DNA of 64,000 nucleotides from Flavobacteriaceae bacterium (GCA_021739635.1 JAIPBH010000001.1:385106-449105), one strand, 5' to 3'; positions 46,011 through 54,489 are shown, numbered from the stretch's first letter. Notes: generated by a model from the letters alone, not told the origin. Made by a program: numbers and translations.

Positions 46011-46748
46011 TTAGTTACTTAATTCGCTGTTTAATGTGAAAATGTATGACCATGAATCGCCAACGGCTACACGCCATTTTGCAAGCATTTCGTCCGCTTT
46101 TTTCTTACCTACTGCATTTTCGTAGATTTTTGAAGGGCTATCTCTTGAAATATCCAAGTCTGCAAATCCTTTATAAGGCGTAGATACCATATAATCTGGA
46201 GCATCAATTGCACCACCTGCATAACTGTACCAAATGCCTCGAGTAGAACCTTCTTTCGTTTTTATGGCAGTACTAACTGCTCCTATTATTTCCTTAAAAT
46301 CAGTATCATTTTTTACTTTAAAAAAAGTTACCCAAACTAGCTTTGTGTCTTCGGGAAATGCTCTGCTAAATTCTGGCATGGTTCGAGCAATATTGAAATT
46401 TACTTTTTCAACATGTGGCATGATAAAATTTAATACGGTTGTGTAGCATTCTTTGTTTACTGGGTCTTTTTTGTCCATATCTGCCCAATTTGACATTAAA
46501 CCAGTCATGACATAAACGGTACCTTCACCTTGTACTCTTTGCCACATATTCCATGTGTATTCTCCTTTGTTTTCTAGGTAACATTCTTTCCATTTTTTTA
46601 CACCTTCCATAAACTGGGAGTTGTGTCCTTGCTTTACAGTAATTTCACTTACTGTTAATAGTGCGTTTTCATTGTTTTGTGCAGAAAGCATACTAATGCT
46701 AAAAACTGCTACCATTAGTGTGTTGGTAATACATTTAATTGGTTTCAT
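46011..46748 (-). CDS. Exported protein of unknown function, possible dimeric alpha/beta-barrel fold
   Basis: 245 residues with a signal peptide ending near MLSA-QN (about 24). LLTVSEITVKQGHNSQFMEG (29-48) and the following WKECYLENKGEYTWNMWQR have the beta-alpha pattern of ABM/EthD-like dimeric barrels, and a similar segment recurs near LVWVTFFKVKNDTDFKEIIG (about 138-157), suggesting two such units. No catalytic motif is recognised. It sits between a terminator and the SnoaL-like lipoprotein gene. Confidence 0.65.
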   Translation of the reverse strand: MKPIKCITNTLMVAVFSISMLSAQNNENALLTVSEITVKQGHNSQFMEGVKKWKECYLENKGEYTWNMWQRVQGEGTVYVMTGLMSNWADMDKKDPVNKECYTTVLNFIMPHVEKVNFNIARTMPEFSRAFPEDTKLVWVTFFKVKNDTDFKEIIGAVSTAIKTKEGSTRGIWYSYAGGAIDAPDYMVSTPYKGFADLDISRDSPSKIYENAVGKKKADEMLAKWRVAVGDSWSYIFTLNSELSN

Positions 46749-46769
46749 AATATTTTGATTTAGTTGGTT

Positions 46770-46805
46770 AAAAAAAACCTACAAGATTCTTAAAAACCTT
46801 GTAGG
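46770..46805 (-). terminator. Terminator after the gene at 46819-47631
   Basis: 8-bp stem CCTACAAG/CTTGTAGG with a 12-base loop; on the - strand it runs into eight Us. It separates two exported-protein genes of the run. Confidence 0.8.
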
Positions 46806-46818
46806 CTAAATGGTTTAA

Positions 46819-47631
46819 TTATTGTTTAGCAGTGTAACCCAAGTCTGGACGCATTTGGCCAGATTTTGTTTCGTATCTAGTAATGGAAGTAAATAACGCA
46901 TCAAATAATGTCTTGCCCTCATCGCCATATTGTGCTTCTGCTTCATCGCTTGTTTTTATGTAGTCGGCAGCATCTTTGGCAGAAATGACTGCTACATAAA
47001 ATTCTTCTGTTGCTCCAAATCCGCTGTGATAGATGCGAAATTCTTCTTTAATGCCTTTTTTAGCATAGAAATCTTTGATGGCTTTTAGGTTTTTTGAAAC
47101 GAGTCTTGAAGTTGAAGGCGTTACATAAAAGAAGTGATATTTTCTATAATCGTTTCCGTTGGTATTTAGGGTCAATCCACTTGGCATGTATGATAAATCA
47201 TTTATTAAGTAAATAACGTAATCTGTATGTTTATCGTAGCATTCATTAAAGCGGTTAAAAAGGGCTCTAAAGTTATCATCACCCATTTTTTCGGCCAATG
47301 GTGCTAAGGAGTTTTTGTCAAAATCTGCCATATTTTTAATAGGCGAAATGCTTAAATAGGTGCCATCGTCAATTCGTGCTGCTACCCAATCGATATCCTT
47401 TATATCGTATTTTTTGCAAGCTTCTACAAAGTCTTTTGAAACTTGTTCATAGTCCGCTTGCTTAGAGGGTTTTACATAGTCTGAATGAATCCAATACGCT
47501 TGGTTTTGCGCTATGCTTGTTAAGGTTGTTAACAGAAATAGCATTAAACCTAGTAAGGTGCCGTTTTTTAAAATGTTAATTTTGTGTTTTTTGATTTGTG
47601 GGCATTCGTAAAATTTTGGTTGATTTTTCAT
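46819..47631 (-). CDS. Exported protein of unknown function
   Basis: 270 residues. A long basic N-terminus precedes a hydrophobic stretch (LLGLMLFLLTTLTSIAQ) that looks like a signal peptide cut after about residue 42; a start at an internal Met is possible but no better supported. The mature part begins AYWIHSDYVKPSKQADYEQV and contains HFFYVTPSTSRLVSKNLKAI, patterns compatible with two alpha/beta barrel units as in the next gene. No family recognised. It is the first gene after the LytTR regulator, separated by 212 bases containing a hairpin. Confidence 0.65.
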   Translation of the reverse strand: MKNQPKFYECPQIKKHKINILKNGTLLGLMLFLLTTLTSIAQNQAYWIHSDYVKPSKQADYEQVSKDFVEACKKYDIKDIDWVAARIDDGTYLSISPIKNMADFDKNSLAPLAEKMGDDNFRALFNRFNECYDKHTDYVIYLINDLSYMPSGLTLNTNGNDYRKYHFFYVTPSTSRLVSKNLKAIKDFYAKKGIKEEFRIYHSGFGATEEFYVAVISAKDAADYIKTSDEAEAQYGDEGKTLFDALFTSITRYETKSGQMRPDLGYTAKQ

Positions 47632-47647
47632 AATGAAATTGGTTTTT

Positions 47648-47687
47648 AAAACCTCACAAGGCCACTATTTAAGGGTTGTGAGGTTTA
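47648..47687 (-). repeat. Inverted repeat upstream of the exported-protein gene
   Basis: 11-bp perfect stem AAACCTCACAA/TTGTGAGGTTT around a loop of about 16 bases. It lies 17 bases upstream of the ATG at 47631 and may end the two-component transcript or act as an attenuator. It resembles the hairpin at 46778-46805 (ACCTACAAG core). Confidence 0.6.
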
Positions 47688-47843
47688 TGGTTGGTTAGTA
47701 GAATCCTTATTGATTCTTTGTCTAAGTAACTAATAATCAATTTAAAAAGCATTAAGCTTAGGACGAAATACCTTAGAATGTGTCCGAAACCAATCTTTTA
47801 TTTATCAAAGAACTTTTTAGCTATGTTATAAGTCAATAATATT

Positions 47844-48584
47844 CTAAATGGTATGCAATCTGTTAAGCAATTCTTCTTTCAAAGCTTTACTAACAGGAAT
47901 AGCTTTTTTGCCAATAACAATATGGCTTGTGGCTACTTCATCAATTTGGGACAAATTGACAATAAACGAACGATGTACTCTTATAAAATGTTTGTTGGGT
48001 AATTTTTCATCAAGGTCTTTTAAGGTCATGACCAACAGATATTCTTTAAGTTTAGAGTAAATACGACAATAATTACGCTCGGCTTCAATGTATAAAATAT
48101 CTTTGATATCAATTCTCACCATTTTTTCAAGATGTTTTACAAAAATGCAATCGCTTAAGATAAATGGATCAGATTTTTCTTTAGTGGGATTTTCTAAAGT
48201 CTTTTCATTTAGAACCCTATTTTCTGTTAATTCAATGGCACGTTGTAAGTCTAATTTTTTGAAAGGTTTTGAGATAAAAGCATAAGGATTGGTTGTTTTG
48301 GCTCGGGTAAAATGGGCTTCATCGGCATTGGCTGTTAAATATATAATGGGAATATTAAAAGATTTTTGCATGATTTGAGCGGTTTCAATACCATCTATTT
48401 TGCCTTTTAGATTGATGTCCAACAAAACAATATCTGGTTGTTGTTGCTCTATATGAAGTAGAGCCTCTTCGCCTCTTGGAATAATTCCAGTAACGTCATA
48501 ACCAAGCGACGTGAGTTGTAACGATATGTTGGCTGCAATAATCATTTCGTCTTCAACAATTAATATTTTTGTGGGTTGGTTCAT
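47844..48584 (-). CDS. LytTR family response regulator
   Basis: 246 residues. Receiver domain (1-125) with acidic residues EDE at 11-13, phosphoacceptor Asp56 in VLLDINLKG, and Lys in AFISKPFKK. LytTR DNA-binding domain (about 145-245) with DILYIEAERNYCRIYSK, LDEKLPNKHFIRVHRSFIVN and GKKAIPVSKALKEELL. It starts directly at the end of the histidine kinase gene with no spacer, so the pair is cotranscribed. Likely regulates genes downstream in the same run (inference). Confidence 0.95.
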   Translation of the reverse strand: MNQPTKILIVEDEMIIAANISLQLTSLGYDVTGIIPRGEEALLHIEQQQPDIVLLDINLKGKIDGIETAQIMQKSFNIPIIYLTANADEAHFTRAKTTNPYAFISKPFKKLDLQRAIELTENRVLNEKTLENPTKEKSDPFILSDCIFVKHLEKMVRIDIKDILYIEAERNYCRIYSKLKEYLLVMTLKDLDEKLPNKHFIRVHRSFIVNLSQIDEVATSHIVIGKKAIPVSKALKEELLNRLHTI

Positions 48585-50507
48585 TTATGCAGCGCTGTTT
48601 AATTTAAAATGGAATGAAACAGAGGTGCCATTTTGGTTGTCTTCCTTCATTTCGCCATTGAGTTGTTGTGTTAGTAATTGAACCAATTGAGAGCCAAATC
48701 CAGTTCCTTTTGGCGCTAAACCTTTTATTTTGCCAATACCGTTATCTGAAACGTTTAGGGTTAAAGTTTCGGAGTTTGATTTGGATAGACTTATTGAAAT
48801 ATTTCCTTTTGAATCATCAGGAAACGCATACTTTAAAGCATTGGTAAGCAATTCATTAACAATTAATCCAATAGGAACGGCTGTGTCTACATCCAATTCC
48901 AAATGGTCCATAGCACATTCAATTTTTACTTTATCATCGGCATTAAAAGTGTCTAAAATACCTTCGCCAAGGTTAAGAAAATAGTCTTTCATTTCTATAG
49001 AGCCAAGATTGTCTCCTTGATATAGTTTTTGATGAATGATTCCCATAGATTGCACTCGGTTTTGGCTGGCTATCATGGCGTCTTTTGTTACAGAATCTTC
49101 TAGTTGTGCCGATTGTAATGATATTAAGCTCTTTACAAGTTCTAGATTGTTTTTTACACGGTGATGAATTTCTTTTAATAGCAATTCGTTTTGTTGGTTT
49201 TTAGCAGCTAATAATTGGTTGCTTTTCGTTCTGGTTTGATAACTTTTATAACCAAAAAACAAGAAACCTAAAAGCAAACAAACAAGACCAATGCTTAGCC
49301 ATTGCACTAAATTTTGCTGTGCAAGTTGCGTTTTTTGTGAAGCGATAGTATTTTCTTTTTTTTCGGTTTCGTACTGAGTTAGTAGTTCAGACATGGTTTT
49401 ATCGCTTTCTATTTTTGCGGTACTATCTCTCATGATTCTGGCTTTTTTTTGGTATTGTAAAGCCATGGGATAATTGCCTAATTTTTCATAAATGGTGCTG
49501 ATGTGTCCGTAATTTTCAGTTAAGTTACTTAAATCATTATCTTCTTCTTGAAATTTAACGGTTTGAAGTTGGTATAATAAAGCATCTTTGTAGTTTCCTG
49601 TTAGTAAGTTTATCTCTCCAAGATTAGCGGTAACTGTGTTAATAGCATTTTTGTAATTGGTCTGTTTAGCTAATGCTAATGAGGTTTCATAACTTGTTAG
49701 TGCTTCATTGTATTTTCCTAATCTTTTAAGAGCATTTCCTAGATTGTTGTTAAAATCGCTTAAAGTCATGGGGTTAAACCCTAAAGATTTAGCCAAACTT
49801 AGGGCTTTATCAAAATAAAAAAAGGATTCTTGTGGATTGTTCATAGCAATGCAAGCGCTGCCAGCAGAAGTGTAAGCATAAACCAATTCTTCATTTAATT
49901 TATTTTTTAAACAGAATTCAATATTTTTTTTAGCATATTCAAGTGATTCTGAATTTCTTTCTTGCCGAGACAAGTCTTCAGAAATTCTATTATTAGCGCC
50001 AGCAATTCCTATAGGGTTATTTATAGATTCCATTAGTCGCAATGCTTTTATATCAACTTCCATTGCTTTTTCTAATTCACCTTTTTTCTTATGTACCCAA
50101 CCAATTTTAAAGTAGGTTGTGGCTTGCCCTTTTTTATCATTAATGGCTACATATTCATTTAAAGCTTTGTCAAAATGATAAGAAGCAGAATCTAACTCTA
50201 ATAAATTAGCATGAATTCTACCTTTCATTTCATTAAATTTTGGCTGCCAGTTTTTATCTTTTATTTCATTTGAAAGTAAAATACCTTGCCTTGCATATAC
50301 CAAAGCTCTTTTTAAATCGGTGTTAGATTCAATACCAACTATTTTGCTAAGAAGTTCAAGTTTATTGCTTTTTACTGTTTCTTTTGAGAGTAAAATATTA
50401 AGACTATCAACAGTTTTGTTTTGACTAAAAATGACTTGATTAAGTAAAATTATAACGAGAAATGTTATTCTTACTTTAATTTGAGAGATAAAAGTTACAT
50501 ACAGCAT
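48585..50507 (-). CDS. TPR-containing sensor histidine kinase (HisKA_2 type)
   Basis: 640 residues. A signal peptide or anchor (FLVIILLNQVIFSQ, 16-29), then TPR units over about 95-360 (QATTYFKIGWVHKKKGELEK, NNLGNALKRLGKYNEAL), a membrane helix at 401-420 (WLSIGLVCLLLGFLFFGYK), a HisKA_2 dimerisation domain with the phospho-His region EIHHRVKNNLELV (446-458), and a C-terminal HATPase with NELLTNALKYAF (N box) and NGIGKIKG (G1 box). The sensing TPR part is periplasmic by topology. It pairs with the LytTR regulator next to it. Confidence 0.95.
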   Translation of the reverse strand: MLYVTFISQIKVRITFLVIILLNQVIFSQNKTVDSLNILLSKETVKSNKLELLSKIVGIESNTDLKRALVYARQGILLSNEIKDKNWQPKFNEMKGRIHANLLELDSASYHFDKALNEYVAINDKKGQATTYFKIGWVHKKKGELEKAMEVDIKALRLMESINNPIGIAGANNRISEDLSRQERNSESLEYAKKNIEFCLKNKLNEELVYAYTSAGSACIAMNNPQESFFYFDKALSLAKSLGFNPMTLSDFNNNLGNALKRLGKYNEALTSYETSLALAKQTNYKNAINTVTANLGEINLLTGNYKDALLYQLQTVKFQEEDNDLSNLTENYGHISTIYEKLGNYPMALQYQKKARIMRDSTAKIESDKTMSELLTQYETEKKENTIASQKTQLAQQNLVQWLSIGLVCLLLGFLFFGYKSYQTRTKSNQLLAAKNQQNELLLKEIHHRVKNNLELVKSLISLQSAQLEDSVTKDAMIASQNRVQSMGIIHQKLYQGDNLGSIEMKDYFLNLGEGILDTFNADDKVKIECAMDHLELDVDTAVPIGLIVNELLTNALKYAFPDDSKGNISISLSKSNSETLTLNVSDNGIGKIKGLAPKGTGFGSQLVQLLTQQLNGEMKEDNQNGTSVSFHFKLNSAA

Positions 50508-50530
50508 ACAGTCTTTTTATTATAAAAATT

Positions 50531-50538
50531 CAAAATTA
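50531..50538 (-). promoter_or_regulatory. -7 box (TAATTTTG) of the histidine kinase gene
   Basis: A full TAnnTTTG match on the - strand, about 24 bases upstream of the kinase ATG. Confidence 0.5.
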
Positions 50539-50660
50539 TTATTAAAAAAGACTTAGGGAATAAGTGCTAAATATAATAAAAAACTGAAGCGTTTCAAAAA
50601 AGTTTAGGAATCTTATTTATATTCATTTTAATTATAGATACTATTTGTATGCTTTCAAAC

Positions 50661-50694
50661 AAAAAAGACCCAACAAAAGTTGAGTCTTTTTTTT
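50661..50694 (-). terminator. Terminator of lysA
   Basis: 14-bp stem AAAAAAGACTCAAC/GTTGGGTCTTTTTT as read on the - strand, complete when one U-G pair is allowed, with a TTTT loop. On the + strand the same position is an A-C mismatch, so it favours the - strand. Confidence 0.8.
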
Positions 50695-50711
50695 AGATTT
50701 TTTTTGACGAA

Positions 50712-51947
50712 TTAGCCTACTAAAGATTTATTTTTTTTAGAAACAAAATCTATTTCTATCTGATTTTTTAGAATGTCTTCAAATGTTTCACGTTGTCTTA
50801 TTAAGTGAGCTTTTCCATTATGCCAGAGTACTTCAGCCGGACGATATCTAGAATTGTAGTTACTAGACATAGAAAAACAATAAGCGCCTGCATTTTTAAA
50901 ACACAACACGTCACCTTCGTTAATTTCATTAATTCTTCGGTTGCTTCCAAAGGTATCTGTTTCACAAATATATCCTACTACTGTGTAGAAGCGTTCTCTA
51001 CCATTAGGGTTAGAAATATTTAAAATATCATGATGTGAGCCATAAAACATAGGTCTTATTAAATGATTAAAACCAGAATCTACTTGAGCAAAAACGGTTG
51101 ATGTGGTTTGTTTAACAGCATTAACTTTAGTTAAAAAGTAACCAGCTTCACTTACTAAAAATTTACCTGGCTCGAATGCTAAGGTTAAATCTTTACCATA
51201 TTCTTTACAGAAATTATTAAACTTTTCACTTAGTTTTTTGCCTAACTCTTCAATATTAGTTTCAATATCTCCAGTTTTGTAAGGCACTTTAAAACCAGAG
51301 CCAAAATCTATAAAGTCTAAATTTTTAAATTGTTTAGCTGTTTCAAATAAAATTTCACTAGCATAAAGAAAAACCTCAATATCTAAAATGTCACTTCCAG
51401 TATGCATATGAATACCATTAATAGTCATTTTGGTGTTTTCAATAATGCGTAATATGTGTGGTATTTGATGAATAGAAATTCCAAATTTAGAATCTATATG
51501 GCCAACAGAAATTTTACTATTTCCTCCTGCCATGACATGTGGATTAATTCTAATACAAACAGGAACCTTTGGATGTTTAGTTCCAAATTGTTCTAATATA
51601 GAAAGATTATCAATATTTATTTGAATTCCCAATTTTGTAGCTTCTTCAATTTCACTTAAAGAGACTCCATTAGGTGTAAAAATTATTTGCTCAGGTAAAA
51701 AACCAGCGGCTAAACCTAATTGAACTTCTTGAATTGAAACAGTATCAATACCAGAGCCTAATGTGTTAAAAAGTTTTAATATTGAAATATTTGATAAAGC
51801 CTTTACAGCGTAGTTAATTTTAAGTTTTTTAACATCTTTAAAAGCATCTGTTAATCTTTTATATTGTGATGCAATTTTTTGGGCATCATATATGTAAACA
51901 GGACTTCCAAAATCTTCTGCTATTTTAAGCAATTGAGAATCTAACAT
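50712..51947 (-). CDS. lysA: Diaminopimelate decarboxylase
   Basis: Makes lysine from meso-diaminopimelate. 411 residues from ATG 51947: an alanine-racemase-fold barrel with the PLP Lys in INYAVKAL, HMHTGSDI, DFGSGFKVPY in place of the more usual GGGxG type, and a C-terminal beta domain with ICETDTFGSN (the CESxD-type segment) and GAYCFSMSSNYNSR. An in-frame TTG at 51971 would add 8 residues but lies within the predicted -7 box and is rejected. Related decarboxylases for arginine or carboxynorspermidine are alternatives, but CExxD and length favour LysA. Confidence 0.93.
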   Translation of the reverse strand: MLDSQLLKIAEDFGSPVYIYDAQKIASQYKRLTDAFKDVKKLKINYAVKALSNISILKLFNTLGSGIDTVSIQEVQLGLAAGFLPEQIIFTPNGVSLSEIEEATKLGIQINIDNLSILEQFGTKHPKVPVCIRINPHVMAGGNSKISVGHIDSKFGISIHQIPHILRIIENTKMTINGIHMHTGSDILDIEVFLYASEILFETAKQFKNLDFIDFGSGFKVPYKTGDIETNIEELGKKLSEKFNNFCKEYGKDLTLAFEPGKFLVSEAGYFLTKVNAVKQTTSTVFAQVDSGFNHLIRPMFYGSHHDILNISNPNGRERFYTVVGYICETDTFGSNRRINEINEGDVLCFKNAGAYCFSMSSNYNSRYRPAEVLWHNGKAHLIRQRETFEDILKNQIEIDFVSKKNKSLVG

Positions 51948-51968
51948 AATATTACTGTCTTTTTTTTG

Positions 51969-51976
51969 CAAAGGTA
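51969..51976 (-). promoter_or_regulatory. -7 box (TACCTTTG) of lysA
   Basis: A full TAnnTTTG match on the - strand, 21 bases upstream of ATG 51947. It overlaps the apparent TTG start and so decides the start codon. Confidence 0.65.
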
Positions 51977-52115
51977 TTTTTTTTAATAATAGTACAAATA
52001 ATTATTTTAATAATTTCACACATTAAACAAATTGTTAAATAATTAACAATTAGAGAAACTTTAAAACTATATCGTATTCCTTATTAAAACATTAGTGTAA
52101 TTAATAGGTATTATT

Positions 52116-52123
52116 TACATTTG
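52116..52123 (+). promoter_or_regulatory. -7 box (TACATTTG) of sucC
   Basis: A full match to TAnnTTTG, 25 bases before the sucC ATG. A TTAG at 52092-52095, with a 20-base spacer, is a weak -33 candidate. Divergent from the lysA promoter within about 150 bases. Confidence 0.6.
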
Positions 52124-52148
52124 TTGTTCTTAAACTATTAAGCAAATT

Positions 52149-53339
52149 ATGAATTTACACGAATATCAAGGTAAAGAAATATTAAGCAGTTTTGGTGTGC
52201 GTATTCAACGCGGTATTGTAGCCCAAAATGCTCATGAAGCTGTTGCAGCTGCAAAACAATTAACATCAGAAACAGGAACAAGTTGGCATGTCATTAAAGC
52301 TCAAATTCACGCAGGTGGACGCGGTAAAGGTGGCGGCGTTAAACTAGCAAAAAACTTAAAAGAAGTAGAAGATATTGCAGGACAAATTATAGGAATGAAT
52401 TTAATCACTCCTCAAACATCTGCAAAAGGGAAAAAAGTTCATCAAGTTTTAGTTGCTGAGGATGTTTATTATCCAGGTGAAAGTGAAACAGAAGAATTTT
52501 ATATGTCTGTTTTATTAAACAGAGGTACAGGTAGAAATATGATTATGTATTCTACTGAAGGCGGTATGGATATTGAAGCAGTAGCAGAAAAAACACCTCA
52601 TTTAATTTTTACTGAAGAAATTGATCCTAGTGTGGGATTAATGCCTTTTCAAGCTAGAAGAATAGCTTTTAACCTAGGATTATCAGGTAACGCTTTTAAA
52701 GAAATGACAAAATTTGTTGATTGTCTTTATAAAGCTTATATAAAATCAGATTCGTCTTTATTTGAAATTAACCCAGTTTTAAAAACTAGTGATAATTTAA
52801 TTTTAGCAGTTGATGCTAAAGTGACTATTGATGATAATGCCCTTTATAGACATAAAGATTATGTAAATTTACGTGATTTACGTGAAGAAAATCCAATTGA
52901 AGTTGAAGCAAAAGAAGTAGGACTAAATTATGTTGATCTTGACGGAAATGTTGGATGTATGGTGAATGGTGCTGGTTTAGCAATGGCTACTATGGATTTA
53001 ATTAAACAAGCAGGTGGAGAACCAGCAAACTTTTTAGACGTTGGTGGTACAGCTGATGCTGCTCGTGTTGAAGCAGCTTTTAAAATCATATTAAAAGATC
53101 CAGCAGTAAAAGCTATATTAATTAATATTTTTGGTGGTATTGTTCGTTGTGATCGTGTGGCGCAAGGTGTTATTGATGCGTATAAAAACATGGGAACTAT
53201 TAATGTGCCAATTATTGTACGTTTACAAGGAACCAATGCAGATATTGCTAAAGAATTAATAGATAATTCTGGTTTAGCGGTATTAAGCGCTACAGAATTT
53301 CAAGAAGCAGCAGATAAAGTACAGCAAGTATTGGCTTAA
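52149..53339 (+). CDS. sucC: ADP/GDP-forming succinate-CoA ligase beta subunit
   Basis: TCA cycle enzyme: succinyl-CoA plus phosphate and ADP or GDP give succinate, CoA and ATP or GTP. 396 residues: MNLHEYQGKEILSSFGV start, ATP-grasp domain with HVIKAQIHAGGRGKGGGVKL, LFEINPVLKT and DAKVTIDDNA, and CoA-ligase domain with MVNGAGLAMATMD, FLDVGGTAD and NIFGGIVRCDRVAQGV. The alpha subunit gene (sucD) is not next to it, since the next gene is convergent; split sucC and sucD are common in this group. Confidence 0.97.
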   Translation: MNLHEYQGKEILSSFGVRIQRGIVAQNAHEAVAAAKQLTSETGTSWHVIKAQIHAGGRGKGGGVKLAKNLKEVEDIAGQIIGMNLITPQTSAKGKKVHQVLVAEDVYYPGESETEEFYMSVLLNRGTGRNMIMYSTEGGMDIEAVAEKTPHLIFTEEIDPSVGLMPFQARRIAFNLGLSGNAFKEMTKFVDCLYKAYIKSDSSLFEINPVLKTSDNLILAVDAKVTIDDNALYRHKDYVNLRDLREENPIEVEAKEVGLNYVDLDGNVGCMVNGAGLAMATMDLIKQAGGEPANFLDVGGTADAARVEAAFKIILKDPAVKAILINIFGGIVRCDRVAQGVIDAYKNMGTINVPIIVRLQGTNADIAKELIDNSGLAVLSATEFQEAADKVQQVLA

Positions 53340-53359
53340 CATATAAATAAAGTATAAAT

Positions 53360-53392
53360 AAAAAGAGCAACATTAATTGTTGCTCTTTTTTT
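53360..53392. terminator. Terminator of sucC, overlapping the 3' end of the DUF1456 gene
   Basis: 13-bp perfect stem AAAAAGAGCAACA/TGTTGCTCTTTTT with a 5-base loop, followed by two more Ts. The DUF1456 stop codon lies in the loop and its last codons in the stem. Confidence 0.85.
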
Positions 53393-53633
53393 GTGGCTTA
53401 TTATTTTCCTTCTTTGGCATAGGACCACGAAGATGAATTATCAAACCATTTAAGAAATTGCGTAAAATTTGATCGCCACATTCCACATACTTAGGATGGT
53501 CTTCACTTCTAAAAAAAGCACCAAGTTCACTTTTTGAGATTCTAAAATCTACAAGCTCTAAAATTTTAACAATATCATCATCTCTAAGTTTTAAAGCAAC
53601 ACGTAATTTCTTTAAAGTATCATTATTTGTCAT
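53373..53633 (-). CDS. DUF1456 family protein (YehS-like)
   Basis: 86 residues from ATG 53633: MTNNDTLKKLRVALKLRDDD, DIVKILELVDFRISKSEL and FRSEDHPKYVECGDQILRNF match the DUF1456 domain, normally duplicated in YehS but single here. It ends in a Lys/Asn-rich tail. Function unknown. An in-frame TTG at 53672 would add 13 residues but is part of the predicted -7 box. Its 3' end is inside the sucC terminator. Confidence 0.85.
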   Translation of the reverse strand: MTNNDTLKKLRVALKLRDDDIVKILELVDFRISKSELGAFFRSEDHPKYVECGDQILRNFLNGLIIHLRGPMPKKENNKPQKKSNN

Positions 53634-53669
53634 ATCTATAATTTGTCTATATGTGGATGAAGCTTTTTG

Positions 53670-53677
53670 CAAAATTA
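53670..53677 (-). promoter_or_regulatory. -7 box (TAATTTTG) of the DUF1456 gene
   Basis: A full TAnnTTTG match on the - strand, 36 bases upstream of ATG 53633. Confidence 0.55.
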
Positions 53678-54003
53678 ATTGATTGATTTGCGTTTTCTAG
53701 CGTTTTTGTCATTTTTATTAAGGCATATGATTTTTTTTACAATATTTATTTGATTAAATCAATAATGCATTTTATTTAAGTTGCTGATATACAAAATTTT
53801 ATGATGATTTTTTATAGTTATTAATAAAAATTTTAAATAAAAGTAAATGTTGCTATTTTTAATTTGATATTAAAATATTTGATGAAGTAAATAAAATTAT
53901 CGATAAACAAACCTAGTGTTTTCGATAAGTTACATCATATCAACGATTATAAAAGTTATGTTGTGTTGTAATTTTATTGTGTAAATATTTAATCCTTCAA
54001 ACA
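53678..54003. other. Gene-free AT-rich region between divergent genes
   Basis: About 325 bases, very AT-rich, between the DUF1456 promoter and the TerB-like gene. No open frame, RNA gene or clear -7 box for the + strand gene was recognised. Confidence 0.6.
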
Positions 54004-54405
54004 ATGGTTAATAGGGTAGAAAAACTAAGTCTTTTATCAGAAATGATAGCGTTTGCTAAGTATGATAAGGATATAAAAAGTATAGAATATAATTTTCTAT
54101 TAGGTGTTGCAAAACAACTTGATATTTCTCGTGAAGATTTTGATTATTTAATAGAACATCCTATTAATTACATCCATTTAAAATCTCACAGTGAACGTAT
54201 AGTACAATTTCATCGTTTAGTATTATTAATGAATATTGATAACGAGCATTCTCCCTCAAGTGTTATAAAATTGTATAATTTTGGTCTAAGAATGGGCTTA
54301 AGTCATGAATCAATTACCAAGGTATTATATTTAATGGAAAGTTTTCCAAATAAAATTGTGCCACCTGATGTATTGATTGATATTTTTAAAACACAATATA
54401 ATTAA
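54004..54405 (+). CDS. TerB-like helical protein
   Basis: 133 residues from ATG 54004; an in-frame TTG at 53977 would add nine residues of unlikely type. LSLLSEMIAFAKYDKDIKSI followed by EYNFLLGVAKQLDISREDFD is the two-helix, EF-hand-like acidic pattern seen in TerB/tellurite-resistance-type domains, then HRLVLLMNIDNEHSPSSVI repeats the same pattern. No other ter gene is nearby, so a tellurite role is not implied. Terminator lies inside the 3' end of the convergent uvrB. Confidence 0.65.
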   Translation: MVNRVEKLSLLSEMIAFAKYDKDIKSIEYNFLLGVAKQLDISREDFDYLIEHPINYIHLKSHSERIVQFHRLVLLMNIDNEHSPSSVIKLYNFGLRMGLSHESITKVLYLMESFPNKIVPPDVLIDIFKTQYN

Positions 54406-54461
54406 AAGAGTTCTGCTAAGATTTATTTATTGTGTTTTAGCCTTTTTATTGGTTCATATTG

Positions 54462-54489
54462 AAAGCTAAACTTTTATGAGTTTAGCTTT
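54462..54489 (+). terminator. Terminator of the TerB-like gene, overlapping the uvrB 3' end
   Basis: 10-bp perfect stem AAAGCTAAAC/GTTTAGCTTT (54462-54471 and 54480-54489) with an 8-base loop, followed by a T-rich stretch on the + strand. The uvrB stop at 54474-54476 lies in the loop. Confidence 0.75.

Noticed and set aside
51948..51971. N-terminal extension of lysA from TTG 51971
   Set aside because: The TTG is part of the TACCTTTG -7 box; ATG 51947 is a normal start.
53678..54003. Possible small RNA or tRNA in the gene-free interval
   Set aside because: No cloverleaf, stable hairpin or promoter pair could be seen by eye; only AT-rich sequence.
54004..54405. Tellurite resistance operon
   Set aside because: Only a single TerB-like gene is present, without terA, terC, terD or terE partners.
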